From assembly GCF_000002995.4 (NCBI RefSeq), contig NW_025062475.1, positions 9,428,187 to 9,492,186 of the forward strand: a stretch of DNA of 64,000 nucleotides, in the 5' to 3' direction. The DNA comes from Brugia malayi. Lineage: Eukaryota > Nematoda > Chromadorea > Rhabditida > Onchocercidae. The notes beneath the pieces are model-generated. The model searched no databases. It saw only the letters and a list, made by a program, of their open reading frames with translations, and had not been told where the DNA came from. Of this stretch, positions 12,111-27,600 are shown in pieces (position 1 is the stretch's first letter; the number at the start of each line of letters is the position of its first letter). The position numbers and the translations under genes were made by a program.

Positions 12111-15100
12111 AAAATAGGTGAATCTTTAAATTTATAAAAAATTCGGGAAGTTTAGGACAAGTTCAGCTAGTGTACCAGTGAAAAAGAATCAGAAAGGAGC
12201 AAAAGTCAATAATGCTCTGAAGAACAAAAGGACAGTCTAATGAACGATTGTCACCATCAAAAGGACAATCAGTTATGAACTACACTGTGTTCAAATGGTA
12301 CTTCACCACTGTCTTGCAGTAATTCCGCTTAATATTTGAATGACTCAAGTGTAGTTAAAAGTGGTTCAAGGAATTTTTTTAAAAGAATGAACACTGAGCC
12401 TATATGAATGCGTGCACGATGCATTCACTCCTGCAGTCCACTAACCGCACTGCAAATAATTTCATATATAAAATTACATGCAAATGCACGCTTCACTTCA
12501 TTTCCCCTCCATAACAACTCTAATCATCTCCAGTCTATCTCTGGACTGGTAGTGCAATTCGAGTATGAAAAAATTTGAGTCTTCAAGTATGAAGTCCTCT
12601 GGTTTTCATCCGAGCGCACATATATTCCGGGAGTAGATGAAGGAATAAATTATGCGCAAAATAAAAAACAAAGAAGCGAAGTTGTAAGTGCATCAGCTTG
12701 ATTGAAATTATCTTGCTCTCCTAAAGAAAAAATGTTAGTTGGAGGAAAATGGAAATGCACCATCCTCATAATAGATTCTCATCCTCCACAAATTTTCATT
12801 CCATATCGATTAGCTCTACCGAACAGATATTTCTAAGTATGCCATTGACTATCCCAGAAGGATAGTGAAATAAATATAATGCTAGATGCAAATCTAAACA
12901 GAGATGGATGTTCTTATTGCACATTTTAAAATATTCAGATTTCTGTCAGGATAGCATAAGTGAACGATATCCAATAAATGATAATATACCTTTCATGGTG
13001 TCAAAAAATGACATAGTCCCTTTTGTAGATATCTCTACTGGTTGGTCCATTTAACATCTTTCCCTAGTACCTAATGATACAGTCAGGCGGGATTATTACT
13101 ACGAAACGTGTGGCGTGTCCCATATCTTTATATCTTGTAATACAACACTTAGTAACACAGTCATGATGCCATCAACGAAAAGATTTTATGAGCCATTTAA
13201 TGATACTAACCAACAGTTGACGAATAACTGATTTCTGATTACATAGTTAGAGAAAAGGAATTAGTTTTGCTGGTATCATTTATAAAAATTCGAAAATGTA
13301 ATCGAAAACGTCCTGATACTTTAGAAGTCTTCAAACATATAAGCGGAAAAATTGAATAATTCTCCAAACTAAGAAAGGTTCCCATTACACTTGAGAAATT
13401 CTCGACGGTTGGTATCCTCTAAGCAATACCCGGTGCAATCATCATAGACATTTCACCGCCCGCAATTTGAAAAGGCACCAGTTAGCTTCTTTACTTTAAG
13501 AAAAGGTTCGAAGTAATATGTGGAGGATTAGTGCATAACTGCTGTGGATGACCATGTTGGACGGAAAAGGAAGGAAGAAAAGGAATAGAGAAGGCGACGA
13601 TCGATGCTGACAAGAATAAAGAGTTTGCAGCTATTTGGACAAACTTTTTCACTACAACCTTGACTCATAGGCAGGCGCTTATGATTCCATTCTGTGGATT
13701 GAAAGCTCCACAGCAATAACCATCTGTCTGTTCCTTCCTTGCACTCCTCTCAAATATTTTCATCTCATTTCTTTTTTTGAAAAAAAAAAAAAAAATTGCC
13801 AGAAGAAAATGACAGACGAAATTTCCAGAATATTTTTGTAAGCCTGTAGAAAAGATAACAACTTTAAAAGTGAAGAAAGGATAAGATGACTTAGACACAG
13901 ACACTGACCAGTCCATCCATATTTGGTCAGCCCTATTAACATTATAAGCTTGTATTAGTAAGACTTCGTCCATGTCGAAGGTTACTTGTTGAACGAGCGG
14001 TATGCACAGACGGGTTAAAGGATCACAATCAATTGGATAATTACCAACAATTTAGATTTTTGTTGATTATTGCAATATTCAATTAGTTACCATTTGATGA
14101 AGGCTAAATCCTACTAGTGAAGACCGGACCCATAAAAAATGAACATAGGAAGCATAGAATTTCCGGGGGCCACACTAACCACTTCGGAAGTATAGAATCG
14201 TTTCCGTTTTTCCGTTTCTGTTTTAATCCAGTCTAAGGTAAAGAACTGATGTCGAGATGATGAATAGCATTGTGATAGAGTAAGCATTGAGTATGGATTA
14301 ATTTATAAAATATTTAACTCAGTGTTGCAAAATGTGTATCATATAAATATGGTAAGTTTCCTCAATGTTACCGATGTAGGTAGGAAAAGAGGATCGATTC
14401 AAGTTTAAGTGGAAATCAACTTGGCTGAAGTTCTGGAAATTAAACGTGAGAAGATATTTCATGAGGACAGGAAAAGGCTATGGAAACTCCGTTATTACAT
14501 TGCGAAATTCATTAATTGTTGATTCCTTGAGTTGGTGAAGTAATATAAGTATGTCTTTATATTTGTCAAATATTCTAAGATTGCAGTTGAGATGAAAATG
14601 AAAATAAAAGGAAAACTAGAGGATTATGAAATAAGTTGGAAGAAAATATAGAAATAATTTAGGAAAAAAAATTTGGAAGGAAACAGTTCATGAGAAGTGT
14701 AGACCTCGACATCTTTAATTTATAAAAGGGATTCACGCAATTACGTAGAGCCCCGTGAAATACGAGATCAACTAAGACAACACTAAGGATTAAGCAATGT
14801 TAGTGCGACTGCTTATAGAGGAAGATATCGCGACCAGTTACAAGAAATAATGAGTTATACAACAATACTGGTAATCAGTATTGCATTCAAAGAATAAATC
14901 ATATAAACTGCTATTCAAAACAGAAAACAGTAAACGTAACAAAGACTTAATTTGTCTACAAAGATGACCATCAGTCAGACCTATTGCCCGCCCACATTCG
15001 TTTGATGTTTGTCTTAAAATACGCGAATTAGGAATTCCAAATAAAATATTATTGGTTTTGACTGGAACAAAAATCTCTAATTCCTGTAACACATCAATCC

Positions 15101-15695
15101 CATACACATTGTTCACTTGATTAAGTGATTCATTATATAACCGTACTTAAGAAGGATCTTGGGACCATTCTGCTCCGACAGAAATGTCCGGGATATTGAG
15201 TTCAGTATTGATATTTCTTGTCATTCAATCCATTAATTTTGCAACTAAGCTCCTTAAAAATTGACCAAAACAAAAGAAATGGAGCTATTTAGCAGCATTA
15301 ATATGGGATGTTAAACTGCAGTTTCCACGATGACGTTTATTCTTTCTTTCATCTTCAGAAATATAGCGCTTTTTGTGTACTTATTACACTTAAAGTTCAT
15401 CTAATATCTAATCAGTAATTCACTAAGATAAATGGCTAAATTGCTGATGTCATAACCCTTCCGTGTGATGATAATGCTTTACATTTCATCATACAGGTGC
15501 ACCGCTAACGGATGAGAGATCAGATTCTCAGATAAATCTGATATTTTATTATATTTAAATTCTGCACATCATATAACAAGTGATTTCACATAAGAAAAAA
15601 AGAACTCAGTATTCTTCAAAAGATTTATACTTTATCAGAAAGGAAATCTACTGGATATATATAAAACTTCTAACAATCATCAAAATATTAATAAA

Positions 15696-18600
15696 TTAAT
15701 ACGGTATCTCATTCTGTATGTATTGCAATTGATCATACATTTTGCTTCTTACGTTCAGGAAACAGTTGCGTATTATACTCATCATATACTTCGCTGCATC
15801 ACGATCGGATAGTTGTGGCGCAAAACGATCTCGAAACTGCTGTATTGTTTTACCACGGAAACAGGGAAGATGTGTGTCCAACATCAGTGACACTAAAGCA
15901 ATAAAAGCCTGCAATTTTCATATTATAAACATGAAATTTTCGAGATTAAGTTCTCGCTGTAGATTCGAACATGCTATGCAAAACAATCCTTCGAAATAAT
16001 TATAAACAATGATGGGAATTGCGCACTTTATAATACGGTCGAACAGCCAGATATGCCTGGACACAAAGTGAAGCAAATAGTCGAAAGCTTGGTGCTTCCA
16101 TTTTGCCACCCATAATTGCTACCATTTCTTGCGAAAGTTTAAAGTCTGGTTCAAATCCAAGATTTCCTCCAGGACTGCTCTCAAACATAAAACCGAAATC
16201 TAAACAACTATCTCTGAAGAAAACAAAAGAATAAAAGATATATAAATCTTTTAAAGATAAAAAGTATTCAAGAAATGAAATACTGAAAATCGACCAACCA
16301 ATATGAACTATATGACCATCGGTATCAATCATAATATTTCCATTATGTCGATCTTTAATCTGCAGCAAGAAACTAAATACACTATATGCTGCCATGCTTC
16401 GAATGAAATTCCGCCTTGCACGTTGCAATGTTTCAGTATTTTCATCACCATATGTCGTCAGAAAGTATTCATACAATCCTATAATCCAAATTCAAGTTTC
16501 AAAAGTAAAACACTAGCAGCTTGAGAAAAGAGGAAAACTAACCAAAATCAGTCTGTCGTCCTAACTGATCTCTTGATTTCGAATTTGGAACACACTCAAT
16601 TACTCCACAGCCAGGCCCAGTAGCTACCACTCTGTATGGAAATAAGCAAATGTCCAAATTCACAGAATTGAAAATGTTACGCATCAGGTTCATCAGTTGT
16701 AGCGCCAACATATCTTGACGTACATCGTCACCAACCTGAGGTAAAGTATATGTAACGATCATTTATAATCTTAAAATAAATAAAATCAGTTATATACATC
16801 CATTACCACGATTGAGGAAAATATACCAATCAAGAACACAAGTGAAAATAAATAAAAATGCTAACTTTAAAGATAGCTGCTTGCCAACAAACAAGACTAT
16901 CTTCCGATCTTGAAAGAAATCGAATATCTGCTTCAGGAATGTGTTTCCGCTGATGTGCGGCGATTCCTAATTGTTCTAATTTTTGAATACCACAACGAAG
17001 AACCTTGAATCGAGCGAGAAATGGCGCCTTAGCAGCACTAAAAATAATTATGGAAGTTTCTCAAAATTTCTAAAAATACTTTAATTCATAAATGACGTGC
17101 AATCCCACCTTTGCATCGGAGTCCCACTTTTATAGTCTATATCAAGAATTATGGCTTCTGGATTGGATGGCAGATAAGCCACGGTTTTTAGATGTATCTC
17201 AGCGAGGGCAGTTAAGCAAGCTTTTTTTCTAGCTTCGCCTTTTGGAAACAGCCTTATTTTTCCTGATATATCAGTGATGCGTTTGAATAAATCGAATTCG
17301 CTATCGTAAAATTTTCGTGCAGGACCTTCCATATTTGATATTATCTAAATATGAAAACTTATTTAAAGCTATCTAAATGCAATAATTGAAAATAATATAA
17401 TCAAAACATAAGAAAAACAGGGAGAAATTTAAAGAGTTATTACTTTGTTGATCAATTCGCTTAAAGGTCCATGCAAATCTGGATCCTTTTCTCTTGAATC
17501 TTCGTCCCTGTACATATTTGCCTTCATATTCCATAGTAATTGATGAGCCAAAAGTTGCGAATGACCAGCCAACCACATAATTAGCTCAGCAACATAACCC
17601 ATCTAGAAACTGTTTGTGCTACATTGAAAAGTGGAATGACATATGGTTATTTGATTGGTTTCAAACAGTTTTCAGAATTTTCATACAGTATCATGTCGTA
17701 AAGCTTGCACAAGCTGTGGAATATAGAGCAGAAGCACATCTGGTGGATACGATCTCAGCACACGTACAGCATATTGCACTGTAATGGGATGTGTTGGGTA
17801 CTGGCGTGGACCGAGCAACGATAAAGCCATCACTGGATCACAGATCGCCCATGTTAAAATGTGACTTAAGGTTTTCAAATCCTGTAAGAATATCAACATT
17901 TCGAAATTGAAAAATAACGAGAAAACGAGAAAAAACTACTTCTATTTATTTCTGCTCTTTATAATAAAGAAGGAATTGGTAATAGAATTGAGATTTTGAT
18001 AAACTATATGTCAAAGCTCAAACAGTCACTATAATTACATTCGCAGTATCAAAACTCTCCGTGACATAGCTAATGAAAGTGGAGGAATTCTAAAATGACT
18101 GCCACAACTATACCGTAGAACTGTTTACCTATTTTGTCTATCTGAACAATTCTCATTGTTTACTTAGATCTTCATAATTAGAGACTTTATTCCATTAATT
18201 ACTGCTAGAAAATAAGTTGGTTTTTTCAGCAAAAAATATGTAATCTTGGTCTCTTCACCAGTGAGCTTATTCAAACTATGAATTTACCTCCACTTTTTCT
18301 TCAAGAATCCTTCCTTCTCCCAGCATTAAAGAAAGAGCTTCCGGTAAATCCGTCACCAATTCCGGAGAGTTTACGAGCAACTCTTGTACGGCCATCTGGC
18401 AAGCAGAGCACGAACGAAATCTGGGAAGAAATTAAAGAAAAACATGAAAAATAGATGCTTGTTACCATGTTCTTCAAATAAAATAATTCGAAACACAGTT
18501 TCAGAAAGATAATTATAACATCCTATCAGATTACTTACCTTGATGGCATATATACAGCCAAATCGGGGCAAATCTGCCAAGCAATTCTGGCGTTTTCCCG

Positions 18601-21600
18601 GAGAAGTTTAGCCTCTGTTCTCGCATCAGGGAATGTTGATTTTCGCCATTGTTCAATACTTGCATCTTCCAAACCAAGAGCTTCACCTAGCGGATTTAAC
18701 CATGCGCTTAAGCGTTCGATTTCATTCGCCTGAAACGTTGGTTGAAAATACAACTGAAATAAAACAGATGCGCAGAAGTAATTGATATCAACTGAAACGC
18801 CTACAACAAATATCAAAATCAAATTCCGATAGCGATTGTACAGTTTCATCTGCTGTTCTGCATGTTTATTTGGATTGGATCGACTAGGATCTGAAAAACA
18901 AGGAAGAGAAGTGACTAAAAAAAATAATGTACAAAATCTATCACTACATTTCTACAAATTATAACTGCAGTATTAAATTCTACATTTAAAATTGCAGAGA
19001 CGAGTACTGAACTCAACCGGAATTCCAGGGGAGATGTACCTTCCTTTGAAGAAATTCACAATTTTATTTCGAAATTTTCCCACTATCACCTGATCGACTT
19101 TTTTAAAAACTCTGTGAAAATGAGCTCTACTCAAGCTTTAATTCGATGTGCCAAAATAGCTGTAAATTAAGTATGAATTGTTGCAAAAAGTATTGTCATT
19201 GCCTTCTAACAATTACTATTGACTTCGCTCACTACAAACCAAACCAAAAAATTTTGTTCCCACGCAAATCTTTATAATTTATAATCCAGAACTAAATAAC
19301 ACGCTCCAAATCTTATACATTTTCCATTCCATCAATTATTCATTAAATACAGATGTGTCATTTTACAAATGCTCATATTTAATTATTTTATAGATAAATA
19401 TGACTTTGCAACCAAAATTTAGATCCTCTAAACATAAAGAAAAAAGCAAAGCCTGACCAACAGTGAGTTGCGTATTCTTCTGCAATGAACTAGCTCTACC
19501 TTGTGCAGCTACAAGTGTTACCCAATTGCAACCACTGGTTGTCATTGCATGACGAGTTTGCATATCAGCGCGACTAAATACATAAATGTGATTACCAAGT
19601 TACAATTTTAATGCAGAGAAAATTTAGCCAAAAATACTGAGCTGCATGTAGAACACAAAACCCACTTGTATTCCGAGTCAGACTTATAGTTATCGTTTAA
19701 AATTTGCTGAAGAGACTCCAAGTTGCATTCGGTGTCTACAATATACAACAAGCGTGATTATTTAAAAAAAAAGAAAAAAAAAAAGAAAGAAAAAAAAATT
19801 GAAGAAACTGTTTACCAATACTGGCAAATATTTCTTTCTTGATATATTTCACATCAGAGAAAAGCGTGTTCCAAAATGTAATCAGCAAGCGTATATCATT
19901 CTTCAATTGTGCTGAGTTCTGTGTTGGGGTTTGAGCAGCAACACTACAACCAGACAAAAAAATATGGAAAATTTTTAACATTTGTAATTCAGAGAATTTG
20001 TAAAACAGAACAACATACGAAAAGTAATCCAACATAGCACAATATACACGTTGTCGTAAGATATTTTTGGAAATATGGAATGACATCGAGTCACGCTGTA
20101 TCATAGAAAGTACGCAGTTAAGAAAATGACATCGTAACCCAATCGTCTCAACATTTCTTGTCATTGTAACTGGAAAACTTGAACAGTTTTAGGAAAAAAA
20201 AATCAAATTGAAACATGATATACCCACACTGGAATGCAATATAACTCTTTTTGAAACAGAAAGATATAAGAAAGAAAAACGAACATGTATTTTGTTCTAT
20301 CTAGAATCTTCCGATTGCAGAGAGTTGATATCACGAGTTACTTTTCCCTAGGCATAAAACTACATAAAACATACAAAAGATAACCATGCGTTAAATCGAC
20401 TTTGCAAAGACTTGAATCAGAAGAAATGTATAACGGTGAATTAACATCTATTCTTAGGCGACCCACATTCAATGGAAGTGTTTGAACAAACATCAATTCC
20501 AGAATGTCCAGTTGTTCTCTGCTTGAATATTTGGCAATATCCACTCTTTCCACCAAAAACTAAAAATTTCAAACTAACATCACCAAATCCAAGAGAACCT
20601 TGCAGTGTCATTAATATATTCAAATACATATTTAGTTAACTCCATTCATTACAAATCATTTCTGCTAACAATTAAGACTGCCAATTTCCTACGGGTAGCT
20701 ATTAATTATATACATCTTTTAGAAAATTAAACATACATAAATCCATATACTGTGTGGAAGAACATGAGGTCGTTTTGGAGGTGAGCAATATTGCAGACTC
20801 AAAGGAGAAACAACTTCTGGGTCACGCTGGAAGATACCTAGATGATCTTGTGCTGTAATTGTCCAGCATGCTGCCATTTCTCGAAGAAACTAAATCCAAG
20901 TTAATTTTATCTGATAGCAGTAAAACAAGTTTATTTGAAATAAAAAAGTTCTTACTTGAAGCTGGATATCTTCTCGGGCAACAAGAATCCAGTTCCATAC
21001 GATTACACAAAGACGCATTGTTGAAGCAGTAAAATTTTTGAGTGGTGCAAAAACAAGAGTATGTAATAGACGGCTATCCAGTTCTACAACAGACTTCTTT
21101 TGAAACTATAGGAACAAAAGTTGTCTTAATATCAAATTAAATAAAAGACCATAAGATCACAAAAACTAATTTCAACAGTTAAATTAGATCTGGAAATTGA
21201 TCCCGTACATGGAATAAGGAACATTTAATAAAAGAACAGTTTATATATGTGAGGCATCCTAAAAACTTTTTCTTCATAATTCTAGAATCTTATAAGTATT
21301 AGAAGATGAAATTCATAACGGACTCACTATAAACAATATTTCAGTGTATAAATTGTCTCACAAATACAAGTGAAATGATTACTTTGATTAGAAACTTCTT
21401 TCGTTAAAATGAAAAGAGCTGCTAATCTCAATATGCCTTCGGATATATCTTCATCACATCCATCTGCTCCATCTGCACAAGCTCTTTCTAGTTGTTGCTC
21501 AAATAAATCAGCAAGTCGTTCATGTGGTTTGGTCTCTTCTTCACTTTTAGATGCTTCTATCATGCCTTTCACCTAAACTCACAAGTGAAAATTTTATTTG

Positions 21601-24600
21601 GAAGAGAAAACGCTTAACTGAATTCAAAACAATAAAACCCTAGAACTGCGAAATTTCACCTTGCCAAAATACAAAGACCTTAAATGTAGAGCAGAAAGAT
21701 AAAGCGATGGACTGGTATCATTTGTACAGCCAGACGCGTCGTTTAAACTTTTCAGTATAGCTTCCACCGTCAAACGAAAACTGCCGGAACAACCAACATT
21801 AATGCTTGCAATATATTTCTTAAAGATAACATCATTAATTTTTGATCCTTAAAATAAACTTTCAAATGTCAACAAATTTCGTGATAAAAACGGCGGAATT
21901 TTCTGAAGTGTTTTCAAAAACACTGATAGTTTTGATTTCGCGACTCTGGAACGACTATCAACAAATAAAAATCAAACTTTATATATAATAAAAGTTACAA
22001 CGAAGCAGCTTCGAGTGCTGCCTGGTGCCCATTTGATTGCTTCCTGAAGAATTTGTTCACAACGCAAAGCGAAATCTTGCACCACTAATTTCCTTCGATC
22101 CAAGGTATCCTTAAGTCATATTTGGGTTTCTTAAGAACTTAATAAAAATTAAAGTACTACAAAGTCTTTTCAAGAATGCAAGTCCAAATTTTGGTCTTCC
22201 GAAATAAGAAATGATATATATTATTGACAAAATACCTGAAGTTGTATAGTCCGCTGCAGAGACGGAAAAGATAAAGTCATTATTTTGCAATCGGTGTCAT
22301 TTTCAAGATTATTTGAAAGTGCTTCCAGTATTTGCAGTGCAACATTAATAACGTTGCCATTCCAAAGCAAATGCGGAAAGCTTCCGATCAAATTGGTAAG
22401 GCAAGTATCTGCACATTTCCTCACCTGCAATTTTTCCTATAGAATAAGTCTAAATTTGCCATTCGCAATAAAATTTCCTTATAGCATTTCTATATAACAA
22501 AATTTCCTCAAATATATTTGCCTCTTTCAGATGATGATTGAACATGATAAGCAGAAACTGAGCATGCAATTCAAGTTGACGTTCGTGAGCCGAATCTAAA
22601 TTCCGTTCACTGGCAACTTTCAAATATTTACTGAAGATGGTTCTCGCTGCTGCAAGAAGGCATGTCCAGATCCCATCCTTGTCTTTTCTTATAGATCTCA
22701 AAAAAATTATTAGTCACATCATGTCTGCTCTTGTCAGCGTCCACTCTAACACCGATAATATGTCGTGATAAAACTAATAACTACTGTTGTCGGTAATTTT
22801 ACTAATTAATCTAATAATTTCAAGAACAACTTGGATGAATGTAGTGCCAGAAGGCGGTATAAAAGTGATGATGAAATGTCATAATTACTTGTCTTCGAGA
22901 TATTGAAATATTGAATGGACTGCTCCCGGTTCAACAGAATGCAAAGCACGCATGAGTTCCATGCGGAATACTGATAAAAGATAAATACAGTGGGTAAATT
23001 CCAATTTATTAACAACTGCTGTTACCTCGGGAGAAGGAGAAATTTCAGACAAAATAGTTACTCTGATTTCCTGCAGTTCTGCCTGAAAATAGAAAAAAGG
23101 TACATCCATTTGATATTTCAAAATTTTCATATTCGGTAAGAATGACCAGTCTCCTCCATTAGCAGAATCAATATATGGTAGTGAGTAACAAAATTTTTTC
23201 TATTGCATAACTCATCGGTTTTTCATTTAAATCTGAGAATAGCGAATGTGTGTTCTCGATTATTTAACCCAAATATTATTCATCAACTTTTCATGCTGTT
23301 GCATAAAACGAAAACACTACTGACAACTCTAACAACACCGAATTACACTTGAAACCGACTGATAACACATTGCCGCTTTTGATCGTAGCATTTGCAACGA
23401 GCTCAGCACGCAAACTCTCTTGAGGTGTGAGTATGGGCGATTTACAAGCAATCTCGCAAGCAGCTTCAAACCACTCTTCTGGCCAAAGACCTAAATTTAA
23501 TCAGTATTTTTTTTTTTCAGATGAGTAAAACTACGAAACATATAATGGAATAAGAATGTAGCAACACTTCACTCACTGATTAAACTTATTTACTGAACAG
23601 GAATTTAACAGAAGTTAATGCTGTTATAAAAGGACCAACCTATCCGGGCGACATTAAATCCGAGCACTGTACAGCAAAACCAAAAGTCGCGAAACAAATT
23701 CCGCAGCCGAACTGATGGGTTCTTTATTGTCACAGATCTGCGCAACAACGAAGCAATCTTCGGAATTAAAACACCTAAGTTTCCAGCACCAGTTGAAAGC
23801 TAGAAATGATTGAAGCAATTCCTTCAGAATAAACTTATCCTCAAAAGACAAAAAAAAAAAAAAATACATAACTGAAGACACATCCAACTGAAAGAAACTT
23901 TTAGTGCCTCAAATAACTTTCAGGGAGTTTTTCACTTAAGTCTATCTCACATAGTTTTGAAGAAATGAGTAACTACTGCCTGAAAGGTATACGACTTAAC
24001 GCTTTTAAATTCCGAAATATTTCATTATCACTAATCCATATATTAAAAAACTTAGCAAACTTTTGTAAAAATAAATTACCTTCATGACCCTCGCCAATTT
24101 TTCACCAGCCTTTCTTCCTTCATGTCCCAGTTGAACAAAAAGTTCCAAAAGGCGATACAATAGTGTCATTTTGTCTTCATCGTTATTCACACTCTCTGCC
24201 ATCTTAGCCATTGCATTGTCAACTGCCAAGGACAGATATCTTAAATAAATATCTTCCTTTACGCAACATCCAATATCATCAAAATTTAAACTTACGCATA
24301 ACGATGTTCCACACCATCAGCAGTATCAGCATCATAAGCACGACTACTCGACTCAATCGTTATTTTTGTGAATAGCAACCAAATCAGATCATGTATATCA
24401 CGCTGAAAAGGAAAAAAAAAATCTACAATTTACCAAAAATATCATTTAATAGAAACTGGATAGCAATAAAAAATGTACATACCGCGCCAGCTATCCACAT
24501 GTTAGCCAATTCCGCTATAATAACATCATGATTCGTGGATGTTTCAGTAAAAGCCTGTTGAAAAACCTGAAACAGCAACCGTTTCTCAGTCTCATTCGAA

Positions 24601-27600
24601 ACATCAATCGTTGAAAAATTACAGCAATAAGTTTATATTTTCGTTTAAAATATCATGTTTTGCCTTCATACATTATTATATAGTAGCAAAAAGATGCATT
24701 CAAAATACATAGCAAAGCCTATAGATCATGAATATAGAATTTGAAAGCAACTTTTGTTCCCTTCAATTCGGGAAAGTACCAGTTTTTGGTAGGGCGTTAT
24801 CAACAAATATATTATCATTGAAATTATTCGTAAGACAAAAGAAATCCACTATTAGCTGGTGAACATTTATAAATTGAAATGTATATTTTAACTGCTCATG
24901 TTGTTTTGATTGAAAAGGAAGAGAAGTTTGTACGTCATTTACAATCCAGAACTTAGATAATAAACATATGAATAATATGAATAGATAATAAACAAAAAGA
25001 TACACTGAAAGCAAGTTGCGGGATATTTTCCACATCAACCAGCGCGGCACCAATACCACCAACAATGTGCATTGCATTTTCCAAAGCGAGAGCAGAACCA
25101 CTAAATGTAAGAGGCTTAGATTTGTCTTCTATAAATCAATGCAAATATGATAAGGAGTGAAACTATAAAGATAAAGACTTAGATCGGTGAAGAAATAGAC
25201 CATAAAAAGAAGAGAATTTGAACTGAATGAGTATTGATCGTACTAATTTGAGTCTTTGTTCGCAATCAGGAATAGTTTGGAGGAGATATTTGTTAGACAG
25301 GCTTGTACAGATGAATTGTCGACTATCATAGCCGATCTTAGTGCTCTGAAAATTAAATTAGTTCATTGATGAACTTTTTTTTTTAACAAACTAGATATTT
25401 TAAATACATACCTGCAAAGAGAGTTTATTGCAACTTTCCTTAAATTTTCAAAAGTTAGCTTCTTTTTCACCATTTCACCATCTTTTCGATCTCCCTCACT
25501 GAAAACACGCTTTTCCATAACCTGCAACAAGACCAAAACAATATAAAAAATTATATTCGCATTATATATATATATAATGCTTTATATATATATATATAAT
25601 GTATATATATATATATATATATATGAAGAAAAGAATTTTCTAAATATTCAATTTTTTTCTATTTTCTAAATATTCTTTCTTTATATATATATATATATAT
25701 AAAGAAAGAATTTTCTAAATATTCATTACATATTTTAATGTTTCATTAGAATATTAAAATGTTAAGTTTCCATTTTTATCCATAAAGAAACAAAAAGTAT
25801 AGCACCCATCCGATTAGCAATAAAATACGAAAGAAAACTTACACCGAGATCTACAGCCAATTTTGAGAAAACAGGCGAAGGTTCAACCAAGAACTGACTA
25901 ACACTATTAACTGTCAGTGTTGCAGCAATTGTTGGAAATTTAACAGCAAGTGAGCCAAGTGCTTCCAAAGCCATCATTGTTAGAGATATTTTAGCTGATG
26001 CATGACGATGACCATGAACATGCCAAAGTCGATCAGCTATTGTAGCATGAAGTGACTCTGCATCTGTAAACATAGACTTCGTTTTTCTAACTGGTTCCAG
26101 AATGTTTATATCCTACTGTAATCTAAACGACTTAAATACTAATTTACAAGTCTTACGCTCACATATGACAAAATAAACATAGTTTTTTTATCATCTACAC
26201 CCTAGTGAAATGGAAGTTTCACAAAGCTAGTTCTGCGATTACTTAGAGTTGCTTTAAATAAACTGTCAGTAACAAACTAAAAACGTTAATCAATGCACTT
26301 CGTTTGAAGTCTTTTCAATCAGTATAGTGCTTTTTCTAGTAGCGTGACTAAGAACTGGGCAATTCATATAATTTAATCTAATATGCAAATTGGTCAGGTT
26401 TTTTGACATTGTGGACCAGCATACATCACACTTTCAAGATAAAGCTTCTCTACATAAAGATTCTTGCTATTTACCAAAACTGCCTAGCAAAAGCTATTTC
26501 TGCACACATTTCGTAGATTACTAAAAAAGAAAATAAATACCGATTTCATCGCATGTAGCCCAAACCATGAGTTCTAGGCAAACTGAGCTGCAAAGAACGC
26601 TCATTTTAATTCGATTAATCAACAGTGGACAACGTAATGTCCGTTCATCATCGTTTAATTTCTGCGCATTCAAAAAATCTTCGCCCTTCGAATACAGTTC
26701 TATAGCAAATGCTTTCACCTGAAGTAAACTGATCTAGTCCCTATAAATTTACAATCCACATATGCATTGAAAACGGTTAACAACATAAATATTATAATGT
26801 GCAAAAGTTCTTAAATTTGAAAAGGATCAAATTTTAAAAAATCGTCAATGCTAATCCAATATGAAGCATTCCAGAAATAACCTCTCGAGAAAGTTTTTGA
26901 GCCAGTGATTTTTCCAGCTTCAACGTATCATATGGTGCATAAGCATCTCTATAAGCCGTAACGAAAACCAGTGAAAGACATTCCGATAATGTTTTATATG
27001 GAAAACGTTTGATCTGTCCAGCCTGAGCATGTATTTTCATTTTCAATTTAGAAGTAAGAGAAATTAGAAGGTAAAAAAGAGAAGTGATATTAAGTTAAGT
27101 AAAACAAAAAGAAAATTTATTTACTATGTATATATCGGTAGCATAAGCATCCATGATATCCAGTAGTGGTCTTCTCAACAACCGTTCCATCTGCAGATTG
27201 ATAAAATTAGAGCGTAAACTTTAAAATCCACAACTAATAAAAACTATATCACTTTAACATCATTAAAAAATTCAAACTAACAATATCGGAGAATGAATTC
27301 AGTTCGGCAATTGTGAATTTGAATGGAATATTGCCGTTGAAAACCGTAGGCAATACAAAGCTACTAGCATGTTTGGAGAACATTTTCTGCAAACGTTCCT
27401 TTTGATCTTGCTTTTCTGTATTGGCAGCATCACTCCACAGGAAATTTTCGGAATCAGTTGTTAATCGAAGAGTCCCCTCTCTAAACAGTATTTCTTGAAT
27501 TTAGATTTACGTTTTGAGATGAATATCATAGAAATAGACTAAGTCACAAACCCAATACATGCAGTTGTCTGATTACTCTGTGCATCTATTTTGGTGATTA

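Larger units (their letters stand above)
9600..15690. other. Gene-poor, microsatellite-rich region downstream of PI4KA
   Basis: No convincing gene. It contains CT, AG, AT/GT and CA microsatellites (10297-10311, 11025-11055, 11285-11317, 12072-12110), a small tandem duplication (10925-10985) and several poly-A tracts. The minus ORF at 14838-15116 (start MNNVYGIDVLQELEIF) has a fairly balanced composition but no recognisable homology. The part nearest 15,690 should hold the PI4KA 3' UTR. Confidence 0.5.

Noticed and set aside
14838..15116. 92-codon minus ORF, considered as a gene or transposon fragment
   Set aside because: No recognisable reverse transcriptase, integrase or transposase motif and no gene partner.
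20441..20629. Minus ORF in a second frame over a PI4KA exon
   Set aside because: The frame reading [13 protein letters not shown] matches PI4KA and its splice phases; the other frame does not.
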